Shown: positions 1 through 8,974, counted from the first letter of the stretch. The stretch: 64,000 nt of DNA from Phenylobacterium sp. (GCF_013822795.1 NZ_PNLB01000020.1:1-64000); one strand, 5' to 3'. Notes: a model not told the origin generated them from the sequence alone. Numbers and translations are program-made.

Positions 1-1036
1 GGGCCATGCCCTTGGAGGTGACCATCAGCAGCAGCAGCATGGTGATCTGCTGGCCGATCGTCAGTTCGATGCCGTAGGCCTGGGCGATGAACATCACCGC
101 AAAGGTGCAGTACATCATCGAGCCGTCGAGGTTGAACGAGTAGCCCAGCGGCAGCACGAAGCTGGAGATCCGGCGCGAGAGCCCGAACTTCTGCAGCTCT
201 TCCAGGGTCCGCGGATAGGCCGCTTCCGACGAGGCGGTGGCGAAGGCCAGCAGCGCCGGCTGGCGGATCGCGCCCAGCAGCTTCAGCGCGCGCTTGCCGA
301 CGATCAGGATGACCGCGAGGCTCAGCAGGCCCCACAGCACGCCGAGCGAGGCGTAGAAGCCCAGCACGAACTTGGCGTAGTCGACCAGCACGCCCAGGCC
401 CTGGGTCGAGATGGTGGCGGCCAGGGCGGCGAAGATGGCCAGCGGGGCCGTCTTCATGACGTAGCCGGTGACCTTCAGCATGATGTTGGCGATCTGGTCG
501 ACCAGGGCGGTGACGGCCGGGGCCTTGTCGTCCAGGGCGGCGACGGCGGTGCCGACGAACACCGAGAACACCACGATCTGCAGGATCTCGTTGTTGGCCA
601 TCGCCTCGACGATCGATTTCGGCACCAGGTGGGTGACGAACTCCTTCAGCGTCAGCTTGCTGGCGTCGACCGCGCCGGCCGCGTGGCCCGCGCTGTCGAC
701 CAGGCCCATGCCGACGCCGGGCTGGATCAGGTGCACCATCACCAGGCCGATGGTCAGCGAGACGATCGAGGCGGTGATGAACCAGGCCATGGTCTTGACG
801 CCGACCCGGCCGATGGAGGCGGCGTCTTCCATGTGGGCGATGCCCGCCACCAGGGTCGAGAACACCAGCGGGGCGATGATCATCTTGATCAGCCGCAGGA
901 AGACGTCGGTGATGATGGTCAGGTTTTCGGCGACGGACTTGGCCTGTTCCGGGCTCAGGCCCTGGTTCACGCCCCAGCCCACGAGGACCCCGAGCACCAT
1001 CGCCCCAACAATGAAGGCGGTGAAAAGTCTGTTCAT
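1..1036 (-). CDS. Dicarboxylate/amino acid:cation symporter, DAACS family (C-terminus cut off)
   Basis: Inner-membrane secondary transporter of the DctA/GltP family, which takes up C4-dicarboxylates or acidic amino acids with Na+ or H+. The reverse strand reads from the ATG at 1034-1036 (MNRLFTAFIVGAMVLG) through about 345 codons to the window edge, so the C-terminus is missing. Visible family landmarks are the segment ending IKMIIAPLVFSTLVAG, the serine-rich hairpin ATASSEAAYP and the substrate/cation-site motif FNLDGSMMY. Several strongly hydrophobic helices are present. It is divergent from amn across a 123-bp gap. The substrate cannot be told from the sequence; glutamate, aspartate or C4-dicarboxylate are all possible. 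Confidence 0.85.
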   Translation of the reverse strand, partial: MNRLFTAFIVGAMVLGVLVGWGVNQGLSPEQAKSVAENLTIITDVFLRLIKMIIAPLVFSTLVAGIAHMEDAASIGRVGVKTMAWFITASIVSLTIGLVMVHLIQPGVGMGLVDSAGHAAGAVDASKLTLKEFVTHLVPKSIVEAMANNEILQIVVFSVFVGTAVAALDDKAPAVTALVDQIANIMLKVTGYVMKTAPLAIFAALAATISTQGLGVLVDYAKFVLGFYASLGVLWGLLSLAVILIVGKRALKLLGAIRQPALLAFATASSEAAYPRTLEELQKFGLSRRISSFVLPLGYSFNLDGSMMYCTFAVMFIAQAYGIELTIGQQITMLLLLMVTSKGMA

Positions 1037-1159
1037 GGCGGGTCCCCCAACGTCACTAGAGCAGGCCTTGTGGCCGACAATGGGGGCTTTCGTCCATAGC
1101 TTTGCAAAAGCGTGAAAGAGACGTCTCGCAACCTGCACAAGAGCAGGCTAAACTGACCC

Positions 1160-2608
1160 ATGTTCAATGAAGAGAAGGCAGCCGCCATCGTCGAGCGGCT
1201 CAATACCGAATATCAGACGACCGTCGAAGCTCTGCGGAGCGCCCTGAAAACCTTCCTGGCCGGCGGCCCTCCGCCTAGCCCCGCGTCCCGCGCCGAAGGT
1301 GTTTTCGCCTATCCCGAACTGCGGCTGACCTGGCCTCCGGGGCACAAGTACCCGCGCCTGTCGCGCGCCTACGCCCGCCTCTCGCAGCCGGGCGCCTACT
1401 CGGTCACCGTCACCCGGCCGGACCTCTACCGCGACTATTTGACCGAGCAGATCAGCCTGCTGATGGCCGACTTCGACGTCACCATCGAGGTCGGGCGCTC
1501 GCGCCAGGAGATGCCGTTCCCCTACGTGTTGGACGGCGCTGTCGACCTGGCCATGGCCGACATCGGCTCGGCCGAGATCGCGCGTCACTTCCCGACCACC
1601 GAGCTTGCGCACATCGGCGATGAGATCGCCGACGGCTTCTGGGACGCGAGCCTGGAGCCGACCCGGCCGTTGGCCCTGTTCGACGGCCTGCGCACCGACT
1701 TCTCGCTGGCGCGGCTGGCGCACTACACCGGCACTCCGGCCGAGCACGTGCAGCCCTACATCCTGTTCACCAACTACCACCGCTATGTCGACGAGTTCGT
1801 GCGCTGGGGCTGCCAGCAGATCCGCGAGGGCAAGTATGACGCGCTCAGCGCCGCCGGCCGCGTGCTGGTCACCGCTGAAACCGAGAACCCCGAGCAAGTG
1901 ATCGCCGACGGCGCCTGGCGTCGGCACCAGATGCCGGCCTACCACCTGATGGCCAAGGGCAAGCGCGGCCTGACCCTGGTCAACATCGGCGTCGGCCCGT
2001 CCAACGCCAAGACCATCACCGACCACCTGGCGGTGCTGCGGCCCCAGGCCTGGCTGATGATCGGTCACTGCGGCGGGCTGCGCGGCTCGCAGACCATCGG
2101 CGACTACGTCCTGGCCCATGCCTATCTGCGCGACGATCATGTGCTCGACGACGTGCTGCCGCCGGAAATCCCGATCCCGCCGATCGCCGAGATCCAGGTC
2201 GCCATGAACCGCGCCGCCGAGACCGTCACCGGCGAGAGCGGCGAGATGCTCAAGCGCCGGCTGCGCACCGGCACGGTGGTGACCACCGACGACCGCAACT
2301 GGGAGCTCCGCTTCTCGTCCTCGTCGCTGCGGTTCAACCAGTCCCGCGCGGTCGCCATCGACATGGAAAGCGCCACCATCGCGGCCCAGGGCTACCGCTT
2401 CCGGGTGCCGTACGGGACGCTGCTCTGCGTGTCGGACAAGCCGCTGCACGGCGAAATCAAGCTGCCGGGCCAGGCCAACGCCTTCTACGAACGCGCCATC
2501 GGCCAGCACCTGCAGATCGGCATCGCCACCATGGACCTGCTGCGCGAAGAGGGCCCCAAGCTCCACTCCCGCAAGCTGCGCAGCTTCGACGAGCCGCCGT
2601 TCCGCTAG
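1160..2608 (+). CDS. amn: AMP nucleosidase
   Basis: Hydrolyses AMP to adenine and ribose 5-phosphate in the cytoplasm, a purine salvage and pool-control step. The 482-residue product matches the usual full length. It has an N-terminal Amn-specific domain (about residues 1-180, beginning MFNEEKAAAIVERLNTEY) and a C-terminal nucleoside-phosphorylase-like domain with the stretches LVNIGVGPSNAKTITDHL, GHCGGLRG and AIDMESATIAAQGYRFRVPYG, the last typical of the family's active-site region. The ATG at 1160 has no strong ribosome binding site. The TAG stop overlaps the stop of the convergent gene within a 4-base CTAG. Confidence 0.95.
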   Translation: MFNEEKAAAIVERLNTEYQTTVEALRSALKTFLAGGPPPSPASRAEGVFAYPELRLTWPPGHKYPRLSRAYARLSQPGAYSVTVTRPDLYRDYLTEQISLLMADFDVTIEVGRSRQEMPFPYVLDGAVDLAMADIGSAEIARHFPTTELAHIGDEIADGFWDASLEPTRPLALFDGLRTDFSLARLAHYTGTPAEHVQPYILFTNYHRYVDEFVRWGCQQIREGKYDALSAAGRVLVTAETENPEQVIADGAWRRHQMPAYHLMAKGKRGLTLVNIGVGPSNAKTITDHLAVLRPQAWLMIGHCGGLRGSQTIGDYVLAHAYLRDDHVLDDVLPPEIPIPPIAEIQVAMNRAAETVTGESGEMLKRRLRTGTVVTTDDRNWELRFSSSSLRFNQSRAVAIDMESATIAAQGYRFRVPYGTLLCVSDKPLHGEIKLPGQANAFYERAIGQHLQIGIATMDLLREEGPKLHSRKLRSFDEPPFR

Positions 2609-3150
2609 GGCGCGGCGGCAGCGCCGGCGGCAGGCGATTTCGCCAGTTGTCGCCGGCGCCACGAAGCTCGGACCGCCAAGAGCACCCAAGGCAACATGAT
2701 GACGTTGAACGTCGTCGCGCCCAAGGCATAGCCGAGTAGACGACGGCTGAGGAAGATCTCGAAAAGGTACCAGCCCAACACGATCAGGCTCGGCCAAATC
2801 GTGCGGCCATGCAGAATGGCGTAGTACGCGAGGACGGCGGTCAGCGTGAGGAATCCGTGGATCGCCAAGCGCGACAGGTTCGGTTCGAGCATCCCCGACA
2901 CCGCAAGAGCTCCGTGCACGAGAGCTAACGAGAAAATGCACGCTGCGCCGGTCTCTATGCCGCTACGCACGCTGTGCGCCGTCTTCATGGGTGAAAGCGC
3001 CGCGCCGAGCGCCGCCGCCGGCGCATTCGAAATGTTCTGGTATCCCTGCCAAAGGCTATGGCGCTGCCCTTCAGCCAAATCGGCCAGCGGCCTTTGACGC
3101 GGCGTTGACGTAGGCGGCTGATCTTCAGTCGGCATGCCCCACCGACGCAT
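2605..3150 (-). CDS. Small multi-pass membrane protein of unknown function
   Basis: I do not recognise the family. The protein has a polar N-terminal stretch of about 60 residues, then about four hydrophobic segments (SLALVHGALAVSGML; FLTLTAVLAYYAILHG; WPSLIVLGWYLFEIFL; TTFNVIMLPWVLLAV) and a basic, Ala-rich tail. The open frame reaches 3234, but the ATG at 3150 has an AAGGG at suitable spacing and avoids the hairpin repeat upstream; the ATG at 3135 is also possible. Its TAG stop shares CTAG with the amn stop, so the two genes converge with a 4-base overlap. Inner-membrane location is inferred. Confidence 0.6.
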   Translation of the reverse strand: MRRWGMPTEDQPPTSTPRQRPLADLAEGQRHSLWQGYQNISNAPAAALGAALSPMKTAHSVRSGIETGAACIFSLALVHGALAVSGMLEPNLSRLAIHGFLTLTAVLAYYAILHGRTIWPSLIVLGWYLFEIFLSRRLLGYALGATTFNVIMLPWVLLAVRASWRRRQLAKSPAAGAAAAP

Positions 3151-3201
3151 GCGCGCCCTTGCGATTTCGTTTATTGGCAGCCGCCGCTTCCCACTCTCGT
3201 C

Positions 3202-3298
3202 ATCCCCGGCCGCGTATGCGTGCCGGGGATCCATATGCGCCTGCTGTAGTGGTCAGGCTCCGCGTCTATGGATGGCCGGGACCTGGCGGCCCGGCCAT
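3202..3298. repeat. Paired intergenic hairpins
   Basis: Two hairpins lie in the gap between convergently placed elements. The first has 9-base arms ATCCCCGGC (3202-3210) and GCCGGGGAT (3222-3230). The second has ATGGCCGGG (3272-3280) and CCCGGCCAT (3290-3298). Both are perfect stems with 9-11 base loops. They may be a dispersed REP-like element or act as terminators for the receptor gene reading leftward from 5348; no clear T-run follows. Confidence 0.6.
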
Positions 3299-3320
3299 GA
3301 CGAGCCTGGTGAAATGACGT

Positions 3321-5348
3321 CTAGAACTTCGTCCGCAGGCCGACCGCGAAATTGCGGCCGCGCAGCGGGGCGACGTCGGTGATGAACGAGGCGTGGTTCA
3401 GCGCCTTCTCGTCCAGCAGGTTGGTCCCGCGCACGAAGACTTGGCTCGCAAACCCCGCGGCGGCGAAGTCGTAGGCCAGCGTGCCGTTGACCATGTCGTA
3501 GCCGGGGGTCTTGGTCTCGAACTGCGCGATGCGGTCCTGCTCGAAGACCCGCACGTATTCGAGGTTCCCTGACCAGTCGCCGCGGGCGAAATCGCCCCGC
3601 ACGCCCAGCCGCCCGGCCGGAATGCGCGGCAGGTCGCCGCCGTTGTCGTCGAACTCGGCGCGCACATAGTCGCCGAACACCGCCGCCGAGAGGCCCGGCG
3701 CGAAGGCGTGGCGCACCTCGCCCTCGACCCCGGTGAAGGTCGCGTCGGCCTGGCTGTAGCGGATCAGCCGGAAGTCCTCGAACTGGTCGAGGGTGCGGGC
3801 GAAGATGTAGCCGTCATAGGCGTAGCGATAGGCGCTGGCCGAGAAGGTCGTCGCCCCGCCGGTCTTCTTGAGGCTCAGCTCGACCGAGTTGGCGGTCTCG
3901 ACGTCCAGCGTCGCGGTCCCGATCTCGTAGGTGTTGGTCGCCAGGTGGACGCCGCGGGCGTACAGCTCCTGGGCGCTCGGCGCGCGCTGCGACCGCGCCG
4001 CCGACAGGCTGACCGTATAGTCGGGCGAAAGCCGCCAGGTCGCCGCCGCCGAGGCCGAGAACGGGCTGTGGTCGGTGTCGATGCGGCCGACCGCGCGGGC
4101 GTCCTGCCATTCCTGGCGCAGGGCGCCTTCGAACCGCCAGGCGCCGAGCTCCAGCTCCTCCAGTACGAAGATCGCCGAGTTGGTCATGCGGCTCTTGGGA
4201 ATGAAAGACTCCGCGCCCACCGCCGCGAAGTCGCTGCGCGCGGTCTGCACCCCGACCACCCCGCGCAGGGCGCCGATCGGCGCGTGCTGCGCGTCGACCC
4301 GCGCGTCGTAGCCCTTGTTGGAGAAGGTCGTCGCCACCACGCCGTCGTCGATCTCGTCGTGGGCGTAGTCGGTATAGCCGCCGCGCAGGCGGATGCGTTC
4401 GATGCCGGCGATCGGGTCGCGCAGCTCGCCGCGCACGTCGACCCGCTTGCTTTTCAGCTCGACGATCGGGGCGCCGTGCTCGTCGCCCTCGCCATGTTCG
4501 TGCTCATGGTCATGATCGTGGCCGCCGCAGTGCAGGCTCGAGCCGTGCGGGTGGCAGTCCTCATATTCGTGGCTGTGGCCGGGCAGGCCGTAGGTGCTGC
4601 GCTGGTCGGTATAGGCCGCGCCCAGGTAACCCTGGCTGCCGACCCACGACAGACCCAGCGTCGCGGTGCGGCTGCGGTTGAACGAGCCGTCCAGCGTGTC
4701 TTCCGGCCAGTCCGGAACCTCGTAGTCGTCGGCCCGGCGGCCGGCCGCCTCCAGCCGGATCGCGAAGTTCCCGGTCCCGCCGGTGACCCCGACCACGCCG
4801 GCGCGCTCGTTGTCGGCCGAGCCGAGCCGCACCTCGGCGACGCCTTCGAAGCCGTCGTCGGGGATCGCCGTCGGGATCTTCTTGTCGATCAGGTTGACCG
4901 CCCCGCCGATCGCGCCGCCGCCATAGAGCAGGGCGCTCGGCCCGCGCAGGATCTCGATGCCGTCCAGCAGCAGCGGCTCGCCCGACACCGCATGGTCCGG
5001 CGACACCTCCGAGGCGTCCATCAGCGCCGAACCGTCGGTCAGCACCTTCACCCGCGGAGCGGTCTGGCCGCGGATCACCGGCCGGCTGGCGCCGCCGCCG
5101 AAGGTGTCAGAGTTGACCCCCGGCAGACCGGTCAGGGTCTCGCCCAGGGTCGACTGCCGGCGATGGTCCAGGTCCTGCCCGCGCACCACCGCCACGCTCG
5201 AGGCGACGTCCTTGTCGGAGCGGCCCAGCGGGTCGCCGGTGACGACGATCTCGCCGACCTCGGTTCCCGGTCCGGACTGGTCGGCCCAGGCCGCGGTGGC
5301 GCTCGCCGACAGGCTGGCGGCGGCGAGGAGAAGCGTTCGAAGTTGCAT
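3321..5348 (-). CDS. znuD: TonB-dependent outer-membrane receptor with His-rich loop, probable zinc uptake (ZnuD type)
   Basis: Outer-membrane gated channel of 675 residues driven by TonB. Residues 1-22 form a signal peptide (MQLRTLLLAAASLSASATAAWA). A TonB-box-like EIVVTG and plug domain follow (about 30-155, with ALLYGGGAIGGAVNLIDKK), then a beta-barrel ending in KF. An extracellular loop near residues 258-295 is packed with His, Asp, Glu and two Cys (for example GGHDHDHEHEHGEGDEHG), as in ZnuD-type zinc receptors. A Zur-like palindrome lies 38 bases upstream of the ATG. Zinc as substrate is therefore well supported but inferred; another divalent metal such as nickel or cobalt is the alternative. 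Confidence 0.82.
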   Translation of the reverse strand: MQLRTLLLAAASLSASATAAWADQSGPGTEVGEIVVTGDPLGRSDKDVASSVAVVRGQDLDHRRQSTLGETLTGLPGVNSDTFGGGASRPVIRGQTAPRVKVLTDGSALMDASEVSPDHAVSGEPLLLDGIEILRGPSALLYGGGAIGGAVNLIDKKIPTAIPDDGFEGVAEVRLGSADNERAGVVGVTGGTGNFAIRLEAAGRRADDYEVPDWPEDTLDGSFNRSRTATLGLSWVGSQGYLGAAYTDQRSTYGLPGHSHEYEDCHPHGSSLHCGGHDHDHEHEHGEGDEHGAPIVELKSKRVDVRGELRDPIAGIERIRLRGGYTDYAHDEIDDGVVATTFSNKGYDARVDAQHAPIGALRGVVGVQTARSDFAAVGAESFIPKSRMTNSAIFVLEELELGAWRFEGALRQEWQDARAVGRIDTDHSPFSASAAATWRLSPDYTVSLSAARSQRAPSAQELYARGVHLATNTYEIGTATLDVETANSVELSLKKTGGATTFSASAYRYAYDGYIFARTLDQFEDFRLIRYSQADATFTGVEGEVRHAFAPGLSAAVFGDYVRAEFDDNGGDLPRIPAGRLGVRGDFARGDWSGNLEYVRVFEQDRIAQFETKTPGYDMVNGTLAYDFAAAGFASQVFVRGTNLLDEKALNHASFITDVAPLRGRNFAVGLRTKF

Positions 5349-5385
5349 TTTACGGGACCCCGGCTCATGACTGAAGCCGCGTCCA

Positions 5386-5401
5386 TTATGTTATAACGTA
5401 A
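5386..5401. promoter_or_regulatory. Putative Zur operator between divergent genes
   Basis: The 16-base near-palindrome TTATGTTATAACGTAA has one mismatched position per arm and a GTTATAAC core resembling known Zur boxes. It lies between the zinc-type receptor (start at 5348, minus) and the methyltransferase-like gene (start at 5413, plus), so one bound repressor could control both. Assignment to Zur is from motif resemblance and the receptor's His-rich loop. Confidence 0.6.
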
Positions 5402-5412
5402 CACTCATCAAG

Positions 5413-6189
5413 ATGCCGTCTACCGCTCCACCCAAAACCTCGGCGCTCTTCCGCCACATCGAACAGCTGCAGGGCGATGCGCCGTGGGGCGCCTTCCTCG
5501 ACGCCGGGACCGGCGTGAACTCCGCGCTCTGGTCCAGCGCGCTGGCCACCGACCGCTGGTGCGCGGTCACCGGCTCGGCAGGGCACGGCGCGCAGGTCCA
5601 GGGCCGCGTCGGGGCGCGGCTGCGCGCGCAGGACCGGCTGATCGTCGGCAACTGGACTGACCCGGAGCTGCTGGCGGGGGAGGGCTTCGACACCGTGTTG
5701 GCCGACTACCTGGTCGGCGCGGTCGAGGGCTTTTCGCCCTACTTCCAGCCGCAGCTGTTCGCGCGGCTGCGGCCGTCGGTGAAGCGGCGTCTCTATGTGG
5801 TCGGGCTCGATCCCTACGTGGTGGGCGAGGCGCCGACTAAGGCGGCCCGCGTGGTGCGCGACATCGGGCGGCTGCGCGATGCGGTGCTGCTGCTCGCCGG
5901 CGAGACGCCCTATCGTGAGTTTCCGGCCGAGTGGGTGGTCAATGCGCTGCAGACGTCGGGCTATCGGGTGACGTCGGGACGACGCTTCGCCAACCGCTAT
6001 CGCCAGACGTGGGTGAACGGGCAGCTCGACATGGCGGCGCGCCGCCTCGCCAGGTTCGCCGATCCGCAACTCGCTGCGGCCATGGAGAACTCCATCGAGG
6101 CGCTGCGCGAGCGCAGCCTCGACCTGTGCCGGCGCGATGACGGGCTAGCCCATGGGCACGACTACGTGGTCGCCGCCGAACCGGCCTAG
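5413..6189 (+). CDS. Class I SAM-dependent methyltransferase-like protein
   Basis: A 258-residue cytoplasmic protein with a Rossmann-type SAM motif I, LDAGTGVNS, at residues 29-37, and a later acidic motif near GFDTVLADYLVGAV that fits motif II/III order. The C-terminal part has RFANRYRQTWVNGQLDMAARRL and is alpha-helical. No substrate is evident. The ATG is 11 bases from the Zur-like palindrome shared with the divergent zinc receptor gene, which suggests zinc-responsive expression. The TAG stop overlaps the LysR gene stop by four bases (CTAG). It could be a degenerate or non-catalytic SAM-fold protein. Confidence 0.6.
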   Translation: MPSTAPPKTSALFRHIEQLQGDAPWGAFLDAGTGVNSALWSSALATDRWCAVTGSAGHGAQVQGRVGARLRAQDRLIVGNWTDPELLAGEGFDTVLADYLVGAVEGFSPYFQPQLFARLRPSVKRRLYVVGLDPYVVGEAPTKAARVVRDIGRLRDAVLLLAGETPYREFPAEWVVNALQTSGYRVTSGRRFANRYRQTWVNGQLDMAARRLARFADPQLAAAMENSIEALRERSLDLCRRDDGLAHGHDYVVAAEPA

Positions 6190-7061
6190 TCCAGCCTCTC
6201 CAGCAGCGCCGCGGCCGCGCGGCTCGGCCGGCGCTCGGGGTGGCGGACCAGGTCGAACGGGCGCGGCGGCAGCTCCGGACCGATCGTCACCAGCGCGCCG
6301 CTCGCGATCAGCGGTCGCGCGGCCAGTTCCGACACCGCCGCCAGGAGCCCGCCTTGCGCCACCGCCGCCAGGATCGCCTCATTCGACGCCAGCGCCAGCG
6401 CGCAGGGCAGGGCGTCCGGATCGCCCCCCAGGTCGCGGAGCGCCTGCTCGAACTCCGATCGGGTGCCCGACCCGGCCTCGCGCCGCACCCAGCGATGGTC
6501 GGCCAGCGCCGAGATCTCGAACGCAGCGTCCCGCGCCAGCGGGTGATCGGGCGTCGCCACCATCGCCAGCCGATCGGCGCCCACCTGCCGCCGCTCCAGC
6601 AACGGCGCCTCGACCGCGCCCTCGACGAAGCCCAGCTCGACCGCCCCGCTCAGCACCGCCTCGGTGACCTGGGCGGTGTTGCCGATGGCCAGGTTCAACT
6701 CGATCCCCGGATGGACCCGTCCGAACGCCGCCAGCCGCGGCGGCAGCCAATAGGACCCGACCGTCTGGCTGGCGAAGATGTCGATGCGCCCACGCTTCAG
6801 CCCGGCCAGGTCGTCTAGCAGCCGGCCGGCGTCGGCGGCCCGGGCCAGCACCGCGCGGGCCTCGGGCAGAAAGGCGCGGCCGGCCTCGCTCAGCGCCAGG
6901 CCGCGGCCGACCCGGTCGAACAGCCGCGTGTCGTGCCGCGCCTCCAGCGCCGCGATCGCCGCGCTGGCCGCCGACTGGGTGATGTTCAGCGCCTGCGCGG
7001 CCCGCGTCATGTGCTGGCGCTCGGCCACCGCCACGAAGATGCGCAGCTGTTCCAGGGTCAT
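6186..7061 (-). CDS. LysR family transcriptional regulator
   Basis: A 291-residue DNA-binding regulator. The N-terminal winged helix-turn-helix covers about residues 1-60 (MTLEQLRIFVAVAERQHMTR, then ITQSAASAAIAALEARHDTRLFDR) and an effector-binding domain occupies the rest (about 90-290). It is divergent from a YeiH family exporter gene, the same pairing as YeiE-YeiH in enterobacteria, so it probably controls that gene and itself. A T-N-A type palindrome lies in the gap at 7084-7103. The effector is unknown; CysB/CysR-like sulfur ligands are possible. Confidence 0.9.
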   Translation of the reverse strand: MTLEQLRIFVAVAERQHMTRAAQALNITQSAASAAIAALEARHDTRLFDRVGRGLALSEAGRAFLPEARAVLARAADAGRLLDDLAGLKRGRIDIFASQTVGSYWLPPRLAAFGRVHPGIELNLAIGNTAQVTEAVLSGAVELGFVEGAVEAPLLERRQVGADRLAMVATPDHPLARDAAFEISALADHRWVRREAGSGTRSEFEQALRDLGGDPDALPCALALASNEAILAAVAQGGLLAAVSELAARPLIASGALVTIGPELPPRPFDLVRHPERRPSRAAAALLERLD

Positions 7062-7083
7062 GCGCTAATGATCTGATTTCACG

Positions 7084-7103
7084 ATTGTTATGGCAAGAAT
7101 AAT
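7084..7103. promoter_or_regulatory. Putative LysR binding site
   Basis: An interrupted palindrome with outer arms ATTGTT and GAATAAT separated by about eight bases (7 of 10 paired positions) fits the ATTnTT-N8-AAnAAT pattern of LysR boxes. It lies midway between the divergent LysR (start 7061) and YeiH (start 7142) genes. Confidence 0.45.
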
Positions 7104-7141
7104 GCGTTGGAGTGATTGAATGCGGAGGCGGACAAGGGGGC

Positions 7142-8146
7142 ATGTCCATCGCCCTCGCCATCCGCCATCGTCTTCCCGGGGTTCTGCTCTGCGCCCTGCT
7201 CGGCCTGGCCGCCGTCGGTCTGCAGGGGCTTGAAGCCCAGCTCGCCGGCCGCGCCTGGCTGGAAGCCTTGGTCCTGGCCATTCTGCTCGGCGCGGCGATC
7301 CGCACCCTCTGGATGCCGGGGCCGCTCTGGACCGGCGGCGTCGAGTTCAGCGCCCGCACCCTGCTCGAACTGGCCGTCGCCCTGCTCGGCGCCGGCGTCA
7401 GCGCCGCCAGCCTGGCGGCGGTCGGACCGGCGATGCTGGCCGGGATCGCCCTGGTCGTCGCGCTTTCGGTGGCCGGCGGCTACGCCATCGCCCGGGCCTT
7501 CGGCCTGCCGCGCCGCATGGCGGTGCTGATCGCGGCCGGCAACTCGATCTGCGGCAACTCGGCGATCGCCGCCGTCGCGCCGGTGATCGGGGCTGAGCCG
7601 GACGACGTCGCCTCGGCCATCGCCTTCACGGCCGTACTCGGGGTCGGCGTGGTGCTCGCCGCCCCGGCGCTCGCCGTGCTGCTCGGGCTCTCGCCGCTGG
7701 CCGCTGGCGCCTTCGCCGGGCTGACCGTCTACGCCGTGCCCCAGGTGCTGGCCGCCGCCGCGCCGGCTGGGGCGGCGGCCGTGCAGGTCGGGGCGCTGGT
7801 CAAGCTGACCCGGGTGGTGACGCTGGGGCCGGTGTGCCTGGCGCTCGGCCTCATGTCGCGCGGCGGCGAGCGCACCGATTGGCGCCGCCTGGTCCCCTGG
7901 TTCGTCGTCGCGTTCCTGGCCTTCGCCGCCCTGCGCGCGGCCGGCGTCCTGCCGCAGGCGACGATCCATGCCGCCGGCCAGATCTCCACCTGGCTGACCA
8001 TCGCCGCCATGGCCGCGCTGGGCCTGGGAACCGACGTCCGCGCCCTGCTGCGGGCTGGTCCGCGGGTGATTGCGGCGGCCAGCCTGTCGCTGCTGCTGCT
8101 CGGTCTGCTGGCCATCGGCCTGCTCACCCTGCTGGGCTGGGCCTGA
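7142..8146 (+). CDS. YeiH/UPF0324 family membrane protein (putative sulfate exporter family)
   Basis: A 334-residue inner-membrane protein with about ten hydrophobic segments. It shows the family signature AAGNSICGNSAIAAVAPVIGA near the middle and the tail segment TIAAMAALGLGTDVRALLRAGPRVI. The ATG at 7142 is preferred to the upstream GTG at 7112 because AAGGGGG lies directly before it. It pairs with the divergent LysR gene. The family is annotated as putative sulfate exporters, but transport has not been established for most members, so the substrate is uncertain. Confidence 0.85.
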   Translation: MSIALAIRHRLPGVLLCALLGLAAVGLQGLEAQLAGRAWLEALVLAILLGAAIRTLWMPGPLWTGGVEFSARTLLELAVALLGAGVSAASLAAVGPAMLAGIALVVALSVAGGYAIARAFGLPRRMAVLIAAGNSICGNSAIAAVAPVIGAEPDDVASAIAFTAVLGVGVVLAAPALAVLLGLSPLAAGAFAGLTVYAVPQVLAAAAPAGAAAVQVGALVKLTRVVTLGPVCLALGLMSRGGERTDWRRLVPWFVVAFLAFAALRAAGVLPQATIHAAGQISTWLTIAAMAALGLGTDVRALLRAGPRVIAAASLSLLLLGLLAIGLLTLLGWA

Positions 8147-8196
8147 GGCGCCGCGCCCTCTCGAAATCGCGCCGCAGAAGCGCTAAATCGGCCGCC

Positions 8197-8970
8197 ATGA
8201 CGACGATCAAATTCGAAGCCATCGACAACTTCCGCGACTTCGGCGGCTATGGCACCGCCTGCGGCCGGGGCCTGAAGGCGGGGCAGCTGTTCCGTTCGGC
8301 CAACCACGCCTACGCCACCGACGGCGATCTCGCCGGCCTGCGCGACCTCGGGGTCGGGGTGATCGTCGACCTGCGCCGCCGGCGCGAGCGCGAGCGCGAA
8401 CCCTCCCGCCGCTGGGAAGGCTTCGCGGGCGCGGTGATCGAGAACGACATCGACGGGCCCGAGCACGACTGGGCCGACGCCCTGAAGGCCGCGCCGAGCG
8501 TCAACGCCGACTGGTTCTTCAACGACAGCCTCGAGTTCTATCGCGCCGCGCCGCACGCCGAGCGGATGATCGACCTGTTCAGCCGCTACTTCGCGACCCT
8601 GGCCAGCACCGAGGGCGCGGTGGTCGTCCACTGCGCGGCCGGCAAGGACCGCACCGGCATGATCTGCGCCCTGACCCACCACATCGCCGGGGTGCACCGC
8701 GACGACACCATGGCCGACTACCTGGCCACCAACGACGCCGCCGCCATCGACAAGCGCGTCGAGTTCCTCGGCCCCTGGATCCGCGACCTGACCGGCGTCA
8801 CCGTCGACGACGCGGGCCTGCGCCAGGCGGTCAGCGTCAACGAGGCGTTCCTGGCCGAAGCCTTCGCCGCCATGACCGAGAGCCACGGCACCGTCGACCG
8901 CTATCTGGAAAAGGTGCTCGGCGTCGACCGGGCGCTGCGCGGGAAGATCGAGGCCCGCATCCTGGGCTGA
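8197..8970 (+). CDS. Tyrosine-protein phosphatase family protein
   Basis: A 257-residue dual-specificity/tyrosine phosphatase-type enzyme. The P-loop HCAAGKDRTG at residues 145-154 supplies the catalytic Cys146 and Arg152 of the HCX5R motif. The N-terminal FRDFGGYGTACGRGLKAGQLFRSAN is typical of the Y_phosphatase3 family found in bacteria and yeast SIW14-like proteins. The ATG at 8197 is the first in-frame start after the exporter gene; the frame also runs open upstream within that gene. Substrates may be phosphotyrosine, phosphoinositide-like or nucleotide phosphates; the sequence does not decide. Confidence 0.85.
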   Translation: MTTIKFEAIDNFRDFGGYGTACGRGLKAGQLFRSANHAYATDGDLAGLRDLGVGVIVDLRRRREREREPSRRWEGFAGAVIENDIDGPEHDWADALKAAPSVNADWFFNDSLEFYRAAPHAERMIDLFSRYFATLASTEGAVVVHCAAGKDRTGMICALTHHIAGVHRDDTMADYLATNDAAAIDKRVEFLGPWIRDLTGVTVDDAGLRQAVSVNEAFLAEAFAAMTESHGTVDRYLEKVLGVDRALRGKIEARILG

Positions 8971-8974
8971 TTGC

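Noticed and set aside
1148..2941. 597-codon frame antisense to amn
   Set aside because: It is the GC-rich shadow of AMP nucleosidase and has no recognisable fold.
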